Source: Chryseobacterium sp. H1D6B (GTDB taxonomy: Bacteria > Bacteroidota > Bacteroidia > Flavobacteriales > Weeksellaceae). Taken from it: a stretch of DNA of 64,000 nt. Both the position numbers and the translations under genes were made by a program. Numbering within the stretch: the first letter of the stretch is position 1; every line of letters starts with the position of its first letter. Where the stretch lies: NCBI RefSeq assembly GCF_029892445.1, contig NZ_JARXVJ010000001.1, positions 3,100,001 through 3,164,000 on the forward strand. The letters are read 5' to 3'. Below, piece after piece: positions 8,710 through 18,299 of this stretch. Below the pieces are notes generated by a model. It had not been told where the DNA came from. It saw nothing but the letters and a program-made list of their open reading frames with translations, and did not search any database.

Positions 8710-11157
8710 TTGCGATACGCCCAAATTATTTTACCATTAAATTTAAAAGGATCTTTCACTTATAAAGTTCCAGAAGAGCTGATGCCTGAAATACAGCCCG
8801 GAATGAGGGTTTTGGTTCCATTCCGCGGGAAGAAAATCTATACAGGAATTGTTTTTGAAATCCATGATGAGGTTCCTGAAAATTTCGTTCCTAAAGAAGT
8901 GATCAGTATCTTGGATGAGTTTCCTATTCTTCCGAAAGGGCAGATTGACTTTTGGAACTGGCTTTCAGAATATTATTTATGCAGTCTTGGGGAAATTTAC
9001 CGCTTTGCATTTCCGTCTTCTTTAAAACTGGAAAGTGAAACTTATTTAAAATTAAAGCCGGACGTCATCGTTGATTTTGAAAATCTGGATGTCAATGAAA
9101 TGTATCTTATCCAGGCCTTGGAAGTAAGACAGTTAATCAATATTGCGGATATTGAAGCCTTTATTCCTAAAAAAGAGATCATTAAAACAATCAATTCTCT
9201 GATTGATCTGCAGTATATTGAGATTGATGAAAAAATAGCTGAAAAATACAAGGCAAAGGAAGTTGCTTATGTCAGAATCAATGAAGAAATTTTAGATAAT
9301 AAAAGCCTTACAGAGATTCTTGCAAAACTGAATAGAGCCTCAAAACAAAAAGATCTTTTTCTTCTTATTTTATCAAAACAGACAGAAAACCCGGATACTC
9401 CTATAAAAAAAGCTGAACTGTTTAATGACGGCAGTTTTGGACATTCTCATTTTAAGCCTTTGGCAGATAAAAATTTTGTTGAAGAATATTATATGCAGAA
9501 AGACAGGATCGAAAGCTATGAAGGAGAGGTTGAAGAATTAGAAGAACTTTCGGAGCCGCAGAAAACAGCAAAAAATGAGGTTGATGCCGCTTTTGAAGAA
9601 AACAAAAATGTTCTGCTTCACGGGGTAACTTCATCAGGGAAAACCCATATTTATTTAGAAAAGATTGAAGAATGTGTGAAGGAAGGAAAGAATGTGCTGT
9701 TCCTGCTTCCTGAAATATCCCTGACAAAACAGATCACCCAGAGGCTTGAAAAAAAATACGGAAGAAATATCGGGTTTTACCACCAGAAATTAACTGATTT
9801 TGAGCGGGTAGAAGTCTGGAGGAGAATTAAAAATAATGATATTCAAATTCTTATAGGAACCAGAAATGCACTGTTTCTGCCTTATCAGAACTTAGGGCTG
9901 ATCATTGTGGATGAAGAACATGATTCTGCTTACAGGCCGAGAGAAGTTTCACCTTATTTTAATGCTAAAGATGCCTCTTTGATATTGGCGCATTTTTATG
10001 ATGCACGGGTAATTTTAGGTTCGGCAACACCTTCTGTGGAGAGTTATTATTTAGCTAAAAAAGATAAATTAAAATATGTTTTCCTAAATGAAAGGTTTGG
10101 GAATGTAAAGCTTCCGGAATATGAGCTGATCAATTTTAAAGAAGCTCAGGATTCTAAAAAAGTTTCGGGTAATTTTTCACTGCAGTTAATTGATGAGATC
10201 AAGAAAAATTTAGAAGAAAACAAACAGACGATGATTCTTCATAACCGTCGTGGTTATGCCAGTGTTGTAGAATGTGAATCCTGCGGGTATGTAAATTACT
10301 GTTCCAATTGTGATGTGGTAATGACTTACCATAAAGCCGCCAATGAAATGAAATGCCACTACTGCGGACAGCGCGCATCAAAACCTAGAACCTGCCCGAA
10401 ATGCCATTCTGAAAAACTGAATGAAAAAGGAGTCGGTGTAGAGCAGATTCATGAGGAAGTTTCTAAATTATTTCCTGATAATGAGGTAGACAGAATGGAT
10501 GTGGATTCTATGCGCAAGAAATTTGCCTACGAAAAGCTCTATGAAAAAATTGAAGAGGGTGAAACGGATATAATTGTAGGAACGCAGATGATTTCTAAAG
10601 GATTGGATTTTGACCATATTGAGCTGGTTGCTATTCCTAAAGCAGATTCTATGCTGTATGTACAGGATTTTAGAGCAGAAGAAAGAGCGTATCAGTTGAT
10701 TACCCAGGTTTCAGGAAGAGCGGGAAGGGTTTCAGGGAAAGGGAAAATTTTAATTCAAACCTTTAATCCTGAACATTCTGTTTTTCAGTTGATTAAAATG
10801 AATGATGCTGCTGCTGTTTATGAATATTTCCTCAAAGAACGCCAGAAATTTCATTATCCGCCTTACACAAAACTGGTCATGATAGAGATGAAGCATATAA
10901 AAGAAGACAAAGTAAACCGTGCTTCTCAGTTCCTGGGATCTATTTTGAGAAAATATCTTCCTGAAGAATGTGTTTTAGGACCTGAAAGATCACAAATCGC
11001 AAGACTCAATAATTTCTATCAATTTCAAATTTTACTTAAACTTCCAAGGGGTAAAAACTACGAAAGATATAAAGCTATGATTTTATTAAGTTTGAAAGAA
11101 TTTGACGAAATCACTGCTTACCAAAGTGTTAAAAAAGGCGTTTTCGTGGATTTTTAA
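8710..11157 (+). CDS. priA: Primosomal protein N' (replication restart helicase PriA)
   Basis: A 3'-to-5' DNA helicase that reloads the replisome at stalled forks. The 815-aa chain shows the PriA N-terminal 3'-BD domain (MRYAQIILPL...GSFTYKVP), Walker A GVTSSGKT (305-312), Walker B DEEH (401-404) followed by DSAYRPREVSPYF, and a zinc-binding set of paired cysteines at about residues 520-560 (CESC, CSNC, CHYC, CPKC). The frame is closed by a stop at 8683 and contains no ATG before residue 20, so the start is TTG at 8710; the resulting N-terminus fits the family exactly. It is a stand-alone gene. Confidence 0.96.
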   Translation: MRYAQIILPLNLKGSFTYKVPEELMPEIQPGMRVLVPFRGKKIYTGIVFEIHDEVPENFVPKEVISILDEFPILPKGQIDFWNWLSEYYLCSLGEIYRFAFPSSLKLESETYLKLKPDVIVDFENLDVNEMYLIQALEVRQLINIADIEAFIPKKEIIKTINSLIDLQYIEIDEKIAEKYKAKEVAYVRINEEILDNKSLTEILAKLNRASKQKDLFLLILSKQTENPDTPIKKAELFNDGSFGHSHFKPLADKNFVEEYYMQKDRIESYEGEVEELEELSEPQKTAKNEVDAAFEENKNVLLHGVTSSGKTHIYLEKIEECVKEGKNVLFLLPEISLTKQITQRLEKKYGRNIGFYHQKLTDFERVEVWRRIKNNDIQILIGTRNALFLPYQNLGLIIVDEEHDSAYRPREVSPYFNAKDASLILAHFYDARVILGSATPSVESYYLAKKDKLKYVFLNERFGNVKLPEYELINFKEAQDSKKVSGNFSLQLIDEIKKNLEENKQTMILHNRRGYASVVECESCGYVNYCSNCDVVMTYHKAANEMKCHYCGQRASKPRTCPKCHSEKLNEKGVGVEQIHEEVSKLFPDNEVDRMDVDSMRKKFAYEKLYEKIEEGETDIIVGTQMISKGLDFDHIELVAIPKADSMLYVQDFRAEERAYQLITQVSGRAGRVSGKGKILIQTFNPEHSVFQLIKMNDAAAVYEYFLKERQKFHYPPYTKLVMIEMKHIKEDKVNRASQFLGSILRKYLPEECVLGPERSQIARLNNFYQFQILLKLPRGKNYERYKAMILLSLKEFDEITAYQSVKKGVFVDF

Positions 11158-11222
11158 CATTTTTTAACAAAATTTATAGCCTTTTATAAGAGGTTAATGT
11201 ACCTGTTTCTAACAATAATCTC

Positions 11223-11230
11223 TACTTTTG
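11223..11230 (+). promoter_or_regulatory. -7 promoter box for the D-Ala-D-Ala carboxypeptidase gene
   Basis: TACTTTTG matches TAnnTTTG and lies in the 161-bp gap after priA, giving a leader of roughly 80 nt before the ATG at 11319. Confidence 0.5.
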
Positions 11231-11318
11231 ATCGTTGATTATATGTTTGGCTCTTTTATTGGATGATTTATAAGTAATCATTTTTATTTGAATCAAATGA
11301 AAAACAAAAAGAAGATAG

Positions 11319-12791
11319 ATGATAAATTTCAGAAAATATATTTCAGGTATCACGGTATTGGCTTCTGGTTTTTTCCTTGCTCAATCTACCGTTTCTACCG
11401 TTCTTTATTCACAGGCTTACGATAATCAGAAAAATAGTTTAAACTTACCTTCTCCTATCACTTCTACTGTGGAGAAAACTGTTTTGTCAGCTAAAGAACT
11501 TGTAGATATTAGTGTAAACACAATGATGTCCGATCCAGTGCTTAAAAATGCAAACTGGGGATTCGTAGTGTATGACCCGAAAACGAAGAAAGTAATTTCT
11601 TCGTACAATGAAAATACTCCTTTAGTACCAGCTTCTACAACGAAATTATTAACTACGGAAACAGCTTTGAACCTGTTAGGCGAAAATTACCGTTGGATGA
11701 CCCAGCTGGAATATTCAGGGAATATCGATGAAAATGGAGTTTTAAACGGTAATCTTTATATTGTAGGAAGCGGAGACCCTTCACTGGGAACCAATAAAGC
11801 GGGAGCCTGGTCTTACAGAGATATCGTTTCAGATTTTATCAGCGGAATGTCCCGCGAAGGAATTAAAAAAGTAAATGGTGATATTATTATTCAAACAGCA
11901 CTTTTCAAAGGGAATATTTCAAGACTTCCTGAAAATGTGGTCTGGCTGGAAAATAATAATTACTATCTGCCGGTAGGAACAACCCGCGAAATCAATCCTG
12001 CAAATGAAAAATTGATCGTAAAAAAAGGAAGCAGTTTTGCAGCAGATAAGAAATATTTTTATGTTTCTCCGTATGCAAACCAAATGGTGTATGCTGACAG
12101 CTATGACGGTGTAGGAGTTTTGACAACTAAATTACCAGATGCACCTTCTTATTTAGCAAATACTTTCAGAGCAACGATGGTAAAAAGCGGATTAGCGGTT
12201 ACAGGAAAAGTAACTCCTAGAATTACAGATACTGCTCCAGAAAGCAGAAAACTGATCGCTGCCTATAAATCTCCTACTTTAGGTGATATTATTTTTTACA
12301 CGAATCAGCACAGTGATAATTCGTTAGCAGAAGCTCTTTTAAAGACGGTAGGTTTCCAAAAATTAGGAGATCAGACTTCAGAATCGGGCAGAATCGTAGT
12401 AAACAGTCACTTAAAAGATGTTTCATTTGACATCAATGGATTAAATTATATTGACGGAAGCGGTCTTTCAAGAAGCAATACGGTAACGCCTATTTCTCAA
12501 GTGAAGTTCCTTACTTCTTTGATGGATGAGAAATATTATAAAACATATCTTACTTCCTTGCCTGTCGGAGGACAGTCAGGAACTTTAAAAAGAATGTTTA
12601 TCGGAGCTGGAAACGGACAGATATTTGCTAAAACAGGAACCTTAAATAAGGTAAAAGCATTAGCAGGGTATATGAAAACTAATACAGGACGTACTTTGGT
12701 ATTTTCATTTTTAGTTAATAATTATTCAGGGTCTGTAGACCAGGTGAAGGCCAGAATGGAAAGAATTCTGCAGCCGGCTTTAGATTTATAA
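11319..12791 (+). CDS. dacB: D-alanyl-D-alanine carboxypeptidase/endopeptidase (PBP4, peptidase S13)
   Basis: A low-molecular-weight class C penicillin-binding protein that trims or cuts peptide cross-links of periplasmic peptidoglycan. All three serine-transferase motifs are present in its 490 aa: SxxK as STTK (106-109), SDN (332-334) and KTG (438-440, in FAKTGTLNKVKALAGYM). The long insertion between the first two motifs (about residues 130-290) is the S13 hallmark. The N-terminus has a signal sequence (ISGITVLASGFFLAQS). It is monocistronic, with a -7 box upstream and a strong terminator after it. Confidence 0.94.
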   Translation: MINFRKYISGITVLASGFFLAQSTVSTVLYSQAYDNQKNSLNLPSPITSTVEKTVLSAKELVDISVNTMMSDPVLKNANWGFVVYDPKTKKVISSYNENTPLVPASTTKLLTTETALNLLGENYRWMTQLEYSGNIDENGVLNGNLYIVGSGDPSLGTNKAGAWSYRDIVSDFISGMSREGIKKVNGDIIIQTALFKGNISRLPENVVWLENNNYYLPVGTTREINPANEKLIVKKGSSFAADKKYFYVSPYANQMVYADSYDGVGVLTTKLPDAPSYLANTFRATMVKSGLAVTGKVTPRITDTAPESRKLIAAYKSPTLGDIIFYTNQHSDNSLAEALLKTVGFQKLGDQTSESGRIVVNSHLKDVSFDINGLNYIDGSGLSRSNTVTPISQVKFLTSLMDEKYYKTYLTSLPVGGQSGTLKRMFIGAGNGQIFAKTGTLNKVKALAGYMKTNTGRTLVFSFLVNNYSGSVDQVKARMERILQPALDL

Positions 12792-12810
12792 AAAATACTT
12801 ACCTATTATA

Positions 12811-12846
12811 AAAACCTTTTAATCAATGATTAGAAGGTTTTTTTTT
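12811..12846 (+). terminator. Rho-independent terminator after dacB
   Basis: The near-perfect inverted repeat AAAACCTTTTAATCA / TGATTAGAAGGTTTT runs into a T tract. It ends exactly where the promoter of the next gene begins. Confidence 0.8.
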
Positions 12847-12853
12847 ATCTTTG
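12846..12853 (+). promoter_or_regulatory. -7 promoter box for the M1 peptidase gene
   Basis: TATCTTTG matches TAnnTTTG and lies 18 bp before ATG 12872. The in-frame TTG at 12851 is part of this box, so translation must begin at the later ATG. Confidence 0.6.
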
Positions 12854-12871
12854 AATGGTAATCATCTGAAT

Positions 12872-14803
12872 ATGAGAAAATTTTATCTTTTAATTTTAAG
12901 CTTCTGCCTGTTTCAGCAGTTTTACAGCCAGGAAGACAATATTGAAAAAAAAGGGCTGATAGCAAAGGAAATGAAATCCTTTACAAATAAAATGACCGCC
13001 TATAATATCAATCCTAATACGCTCAATTATGATCTGCAGTATCAGAGACTGAATGTGAATCTTGATCCCATGGTTTATAATATTTCAGGTTCTGTAACCT
13101 CCCATTTTAAACCTGTCCAGAGCATGAGCAGTATCTATTTTGATCTGGCTAATACCCTGACGGTTTCTCAGGTGACTTATCATGGAACAAACCTTGCTTT
13201 TCAGCAGCTTCCCACCAAAGAACTTAAAATTGATTTTCCTGCTTCTCTTCCGGCGAATGTTTTAGATTCTTTAACCGTCAATTATTCCGGACCTCCAGAC
13301 ACGGTAAATAATGCTTTTTCTACAGGGTCTCAAAACGGAGCATTTATCGTTTCTACCTTAAATGAACCTTACGGAGCGCAGGACTGGTTTCCTACAAAGC
13401 AGAGCATGAATGATAAGATCGACAGATTTGATTTTAAAATTACAGCTCCGTCCCAATACAGCGTAGCTGCAAACGGAAAGTTCATGTCTGAAACTACTCT
13501 TCCGGGAGGTACCCAGAAACTTACATTCTGGAGAACGATGTATCCTACAGCAGCCTATTTAATAGCTTTTTCTATTACTAATTTTGTAAAACTCAATGAT
13601 ACAATGGGAACCCCTCCGTTTCCCTTCGTGAATTATCTTTATCCGACTACAGCAGCAAATCCATCAATTATGGCTGATATCGACTGGACGAAGCAGATCA
13701 TGAATACTTTTGAGACCTATTTTGGACCCTATCCTTTCAGGAATTAGAAATACGGTCATATGGAGTTCCAATTTAACGGAACCTGCATGGAACACCAGAC
13801 GATGTCTTCTATGAGCGGCTGGGGAAGACCTGTGATAGCCCATGAACTTGCCCACCAATGGTTTGGGGATAAAGTAACCTGCGGTGCATGGAATGATATC
13901 TGGCTGAATGAAGGTTTTGCTACTTTCGGGGAGCATGTGGCCAACGAAAAACTCTTGATGAACAATACACAGTTTTTAACTTATCTGTCGGGGCAGAAAG
14001 ATTTTATTACCAGTTCACCCGGAGGAAGTGTATATGTTGCAGATTCCAATTTGAACAGTATTGGAGCTATTTTCAGCGGAAGACTTTCTTATTCAAAAGG
14101 GGGATATGTTTTAAGAATGCTTAAATGGATATTAGGAGATGCCGCATTTTATCAGGCTATTCAAGACTATCACTCAAGACCGAATCTGGCTTATAATTAT
14201 GCCAGAACTTCAGATCTGAATGCTTCTTTACTGCTGTCTACAGGGAAAGATTTTACCGGCTTTTTTAATGATTGGATCTATGGCGAGGGATATCCTACCT
14301 ATGATATAAGATGGAGACAGTCTCCTGATCAAAATTTGACATTTAAAGTTTCTCAGACCCAAAGCAGTCCTACAGTAAGTTTTTATGAAATGCCGCTTCC
14401 GGTGAAAGTAAATGGAACAGGAGGACAGGTAGCCTATTTAACATTAGACAACACTTCAAATAATCAGTATTTTCTGAAGTCGGTTTCATTTCCTGTAGCA
14501 AGTGTACAGTTTAACTATGAATACCAGATCTTAGAAAAAAACTCAACAGTTACGAAGGATAATACATTAAGCACTGCGTCTTTTGATCTTGACACATTTG
14601 GATTATATCCCAATCCTGCAAAAAATGAACTTTATCTGAAAGGAGTAGATAAGCCGAGTGAATACACGATTTATTTTATTGATGGAAAATTAGTCACAAA
14701 AGATGTTTACCAGCCCGGCAAGACAATTAATATCTCAAAATTAATTCCCGGAACTTATATTTTTAAGATCAATGATAAGAATATTAAATTTTTAAAACAT
14801 TAA
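12872..14803 (+). pseudogene. M1 family metallo-aminopeptidase with T9SS sorting tail, interrupted by an in-frame TAG
   Basis: A secreted zinc aminopeptidase of 643 codons split by one stop codon. The first part (12872-13744) has a signal peptide (RKFYLLILSFCLFQQFYSQ) and the N-terminal beta domain, ending GPYPFRN. Codon 292 is TAG at 13745-13747. The frame then continues without shift as KYGHMEFQF, in which the family usually has a Glu before KYGH, so a single GAG-to-TAG change explains it. The second part carries the zinc site HELAH (324-328) with Glu347 in WLNEGF, and ends in a type A T9SS sorting domain (LYPNPAKNELYLKG...). With the active site after the stop, the gene should be inactive unless the stop is read through or is a sequencing error. 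Confidence 0.85.
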
Positions 14804-14809
14804 AATAGG

Positions 14810-14835
14810 AAAGCCTTCAGAAATGAAGGCTTTTT
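14810..14835. terminator. Bidirectional terminator between convergent genes
   Basis: The perfect stem AAAGCCTTCA-GAAA-TGAAGGCTTT with a following T run lies between the M1 peptidase and the cupin gene on the other strand. Confidence 0.85.
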
Positions 14836-14837
14836 GT

Positions 14838-15707
14838 TTATACTTTGATTTTTGCAATTGCTCTTTGGGCTTTGCGGTGTGCTTTTTTTACTTTATAGTT
14901 GAACCATTTGTCCCCAAAAATGTTTCTCATGATATTATCAAAATGTCTGGTCACAACTAAATTTTTAAACCCCCGCCATTTTTCAAGCCAGCTCGAAGGA
15001 AGTGCTCTTATGGAAACAGAATATCCTTCTGTTTCATACTGGATATAATGCCACCATCCGGAAGGAATATAAAGTGTTTCGCCGGGTTTTATTACAGCTT
15101 CATAACCGTTTAAATACCTTAAGGCTGGATATTCTTTATAATCGGGATTTTTAATATTGGTTAAGCTGTGGAAGTTATAAGGCAGTTTGTACATCAGATC
15201 CGACTGCTCCCAAGGAAAAAGCCAGATTCTCTTGATTCCCTGAAACTGGGTGATAAAAACATGGGACATATCAATATCGATATGATTCCTTGTAATAGAA
15301 CCCTCGCCGCCGAAAAACATGAAAGGAAGCCATTTTAAAATTTTTCCTTTCGTGACGTCATTGTAAAGAATATCATCTTTCATTTCAGGTTTTATACTTA
15401 ATAAATTGAATAAGAAAAGCCTGTGTTCAGTAGGTGTGGAAGTGATCAGGTCAAGATATTCTGAAAAAGTAGTTTCTCCGATGGGTTTACTCGCTGCTCG
15501 GTCTATGGATTCTAGCTCTCCGCCGTATATGCTGACTTTCGTTTTTCCTGCCGTCTTTTTAAAATACTCATAATTCCATTTTTTGAAAGCCGGACTTTCC
15601 TTGTCTACAAAGTTTTCCAGAATAAGGGGTCTGCAGGGTTTCATATAATTAATAAGGAAATCTCGTGATGTTATTTCTTTAACTTTTTGTACGGCTGATA
15701 GTTTCAT
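14838..15707 (-). CDS. Cupin-like (JmjC, cupin_8) Fe(II)/2-oxoglutarate-type oxygenase
   Basis: A 289-aa protein of the cupin_8/JmjC-like group, whose known members hydroxylate protein or small-molecule side chains using iron and 2-oxoglutarate. The metal site is visible: HxD as His142 and Asp144 in NHIDIDMSHV and the distal His220 in PSGWWHYIQYE. IKRIWLFPWEQSDLMY and IKPGETLYIPSGWWH are the usual cupin_8 strands. The basic C-terminus (VKKAHRKAQRAIAKIKV) is an odd feature that could bind nucleic acid or membrane. The substrate is unknown. It is transcribed alone from a -7 box at 15726-15733. Confidence 0.85.
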   Translation of the reverse strand: MKLSAVQKVKEITSRDFLINYMKPCRPLILENFVDKESPAFKKWNYEYFKKTAGKTKVSIYGGELESIDRAASKPIGETTFSEYLDLITSTPTEHRLFLFNLLSIKPEMKDDILYNDVTKGKILKWLPFMFFGGEGSITRNHIDIDMSHVFITQFQGIKRIWLFPWEQSDLMYKLPYNFHSLTNIKNPDYKEYPALRYLNGYEAVIKPGETLYIPSGWWHYIQYETEGYSVSIRALPSSWLEKWRGFKNLVVTRHFDNIMRNIFGDKWFNYKVKKAHRKAQRAIAKIKV

Positions 15708-15725
15708 TTTCTGATTTTAGAGGTA

Positions 15726-15733
15726 CAAATATA
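15726..15733 (-). promoter_or_regulatory. -7 promoter box for the cupin gene
   Basis: On the minus strand the sequence reads TATATTTG, a match to TAnnTTTG, 18 bp upstream of the start codon. Confidence 0.55.
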
Positions 15734-15865
15734 ATTATTATCCTACTAAATTAGTGGACTAATAAATAAAATGAAAGTATTTAAAGCAAATTTTTAGAAT
15801 TAAATCATAAAAGCGTATACTTTACAGCCTTTTTACTAAATTAGCGCATCTAAAAATTTACTAAA

Positions 15866-17062
15866 ATGATCTCTGAAAAATATCTTGAAAATTTACAGAA
15901 CGAACTAAAAAATATCGAGAACGACGGGCTTTTTAAAAAAGAAAGAATCATCACTTCTCAGCAGAGTGCAGAAATTGAAGCTAACGGGAAAAAGCTGTTG
16001 AACTTCTGTGCGAATAACTATTTGGGATTATCTAATAATCCGGAAGTCATGAAAGCTTCACAAGATATGATCGAATCTCATGGATACGGAATGTCTTCAG
16101 TTCGTTTTATCTGTGGAACTCAGGATATTCATAAGCAGTTAGAAGAAAAAATTGCTCAGTTCTTAGGATTGGAAGACACCATTCTTTATGCAGCTTGTTT
16201 TGATGCCAACGGGGGAGTTTTCGAACCATTATTTACTGAAGAAGATGCGATCATTTCAGATGAATTAAACCATGCTTCGATTATTGACGGTGTACGCCTT
16301 TGTAAAGCGGCAAGATACCGTTATAAAAATAATAATATGGAGGATCTGGAAGCTCAGTTAATTGCTGCTTCTGAAAAGAACCACCGTTTTAAAATCATTG
16401 TAACAGACGGAGTTTTCTCAATGGACGGAATTGTAGCTGACTTAAAAGGGGTCTGCGATCTTGCGGATAAATATAATGCCTTAGTAATGGTTGATGATTC
16501 CCATGCAACAGGATTCATCGGTAAAACCGGCCGCGGAACTCATGAAGCCAATGAAGTAATGGGAAGAGTAGATATTATCACTTCTACCTTAGGAAAGGCT
16601 TTAGGAGGTGCTTTAGGCGGATTTACTTCCGGTAAAAAAGAAATTATTGATATGCTGAGACAGCGTTCACGTCCTTATTTATTTTCAAATTCATTAGCGC
16701 CTGGAATTGTGGGTGCTGCTTTGAAAGTGCTGGACATGATCTCTGATGATACTTCTCTTCGTGATCAGGTAATGGAAAATGCGGCATATTTCAGAACGCA
16801 GATGGTGGCTAAAGGATTTGATATTCCCGAAGGCGATGCAGCAATTGTTCCGGTAATGCTTTATGATGCACCGCTGGCTCAGAAAATGGCTGAAAAGCTG
16901 ATGGATGAAGGAATTTATGTAATTGGGTTCTTCTATCCGGTAGTACCGAAAGGAAAAGCAAGAATCAGAGTACAGTTGTCTGCTGCCCATACAAGAGCGC
17001 ATTTGGACAAAGCAATTGCCGGCTTTGAAAAAGTGGGTAAAGAATTAGGAGTTATTTCTTAA
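15866..17062 (+). CDS. kbl: Glycine C-acetyltransferase (2-amino-3-ketobutyrate CoA ligase)
   Basis: A PLP enzyme of the alpha-oxoamine synthase family that converts 2-amino-3-oxobutyrate and CoA to glycine and acetyl-CoA, the second step of threonine breakdown. The length of 398 aa is standard. Visible motifs are [27 protein letters not shown], the PLP-contacting [11 protein letters not shown], and the Schiff-base Lys244 in [14 protein letters not shown]. No threonine dehydrogenase gene is adjacent. Other alpha-oxoamine synthases (BioF, serine palmitoyltransferase) are less likely given [10 protein letters not shown] and the whole-length match to Kbl. Confidence 0.94.
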   Translation: MISEKYLENLQNELKNIENDGLFKKERIITSQQSAEIEANGKKLLNFCANNYLGLSNNPEVMKASQDMIESHGYGMSSVRFICGTQDIHKQLEEKIAQFLGLEDTILYAACFDANGGVFEPLFTEEDAIISDELNHASIIDGVRLCKAARYRYKNNNMEDLEAQLIAASEKNHRFKIIVTDGVFSMDGIVADLKGVCDLADKYNALVMVDDSHATGFIGKTGRGTHEANEVMGRVDIITSTLGKALGGALGGFTSGKKEIIDMLRQRSRPYLFSNSLAPGIVGAALKVLDMISDDTSLRDQVMENAAYFRTQMVAKGFDIPEGDAAIVPVMLYDAPLAQKMAEKLMDEGIYVIGFFYPVVPKGKARIRVQLSAAHTRAHLDKAIAGFEKVGKELGVIS

Positions 17063-17089
17063 AATATAAATTTCACTAAAAACAGGCTT

Positions 17090-17629
17090 ATGAAAAATAT
17101 ACTGCTGTTAATTGGTTTTGTTTGTTTTCAAAGTATCTATGCACAAAACATTATGGACCTGGGTCTTAAAAATGTTCAGCTGCAGGGCATGGAGCCTGCA
17201 AAAGTGAATCAGGAAATGAGAGATATCGGGATCAAAGAAATGCCTTTTGTCACAGAAAATCCCGATGTCATTTCTAAAATTGTCAATGTAGGAAGCGCTC
17301 CCAAAATTAAAAAACTGTACGGTTTTACCTATATCAACCCGAAAGATGATCTTAACGACGGAGGTGTTTTCGTCTATCAGTTTTCAAACAAAAAAGATTT
17401 GGACAGCTACATTGCTGAGAATTTTGAGCAGTCTAATTCCAGAGCTTTAGTAAAAGATTTGTTTTATATCGAGATCTGGAGCGATTACAGTTATCAGGTC
17501 AAAGGAAAGGAAACCAGTGAAGACCATTTGAATAAAATGGAAAAATACTACTTGAAATTAGGAGCTAAAAGAATAAAATTAAAAGCAGACGAAACCATTA
17601 CAGATACTGCAGCAAGTGCAGCTCAATAA
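17090..17629 (+). CDS. Secreted protein of unknown function
   Basis: A 179-aa protein with a clear signal peptide (NILLLIGFVCFQSIYAQ) and no other hydrophobic segment, so periplasmic or exported. I do not recognise a domain. The middle (DGGVFVYQFSNKKDLDSYI) resembles an alternating strand-helix fold, and the C-terminus is Lys/Ala rich. It lies 27 bp after kbl and 23 bp before hemJ on the same strand and may be cotranscribed with both. Confidence 0.7.
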   Translation: MKNILLLIGFVCFQSIYAQNIMDLGLKNVQLQGMEPAKVNQEMRDIGIKEMPFVTENPDVISKIVNVGSAPKIKKLYGFTYINPKDDLNDGGVFVYQFSNKKDLDSYIAENFEQSNSRALVKDLFYIEIWSDYSYQVKGKETSEDHLNKMEKYYLKLGAKRIKLKADETITDTAASAAQ

Positions 17630-17652
17630 TTTATAAAATTCTTATTTAGAAG

Positions 17653-18210
17653 ATGCTTTACACAATAATTAAAGCTTTACACATTATTTTCATGGTAAGT
17701 TATTTTGCGGGAATTTTTTATCTCGTGAGAATTTTTGTGTACTATAAAGATACAGACGAATTTGCTGAAGAAAAGAAGAAAATTCTAAGAGAACAGTACA
17801 CTTTCATGGCAAGAAGACTGTGGAATATCATCACTGTTCCGGCAGGAGTAATTATGGCTGTATGCGGTATCATAATGATCTTCCTGAATACAGGTTTAAT
17901 GAAAATGCCGTGGTTTCATCTGAAACTTACCTTTTTGGCAGGGCTGGCTTTTTACCACTACTGGTGCTGGAAAAAAGTGCTTAAACTGAGAGAACTTAAC
18001 GGAAATACTTTAGAAACCGCCAATATAAAACTAAGACAGGCTAATGAGATAGCCACTTTTATTTTGTTTTTAGTTGTGTTTACGGTGATCTTAAAATCTA
18101 TGGTGATTGAATACTGGTGGCAGTTAATTACAGGATTTTTCGTTCTTGTATTTTTAATTATGATGACCGTAAAACTGGTCAATAAAAATAAAAAAAGAAA
18201 TAATGAATAG
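17653..18210 (+). CDS. hemJ: Protoporphyrinogen IX oxidase HemJ (CopD/UPF0093 family membrane protein)
   Basis: A 185-aa inner-membrane protein with five hydrophobic segments that matches HemJ, the heme b-containing enzyme oxidising protoporphyrinogen IX in late heme biosynthesis. The family signature is present: KALHIIFMVSYFAGIFYLVRIFVY at the N-terminus with the conserved His in ALH, then MARRLWNIITVPAGVIM and WFHLKLTFLAGLAFYHYWC with the second group of His residues. Older annotations of such proteins read CopD-like. It precedes gldF by 89 bp; a shared transcript is possible. Confidence 0.85.
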   Translation: MLYTIIKALHIIFMVSYFAGIFYLVRIFVYYKDTDEFAEEKKKILREQYTFMARRLWNIITVPAGVIMAVCGIIMIFLNTGLMKMPWFHLKLTFLAGLAFYHYWCWKKVLKLRELNGNTLETANIKLRQANEIATFILFLVVFTVILKSMVIEYWWQLITGFFVLVFLIMMTVKLVNKNKKRNNE

Positions 18211-18299
18211 ATAATTAAGGACAGTGAAAAGGGGCAGTTGCGAATTTTATTTCTGATACCCAATTCCTGAAACCTATTACCTAAACCCTAAATAAAACT

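Noticed and set aside
9452..9727. 91-aa minus-strand ORF inside priA
   Set aside because: Lies wholly antisense to conserved priA helicase sequence and has no pattern of its own.
13664..13965. Antisense ORFs across the broken M1 peptidase
   Set aside because: They are shadows of the coding strand; the plus-strand frame with HELAH and the sorting domain explains the region.
15721..15865. Riboswitch upstream of kbl
   Set aside because: The leader is short and lacks the paired segments of glycine or other known riboswitches.
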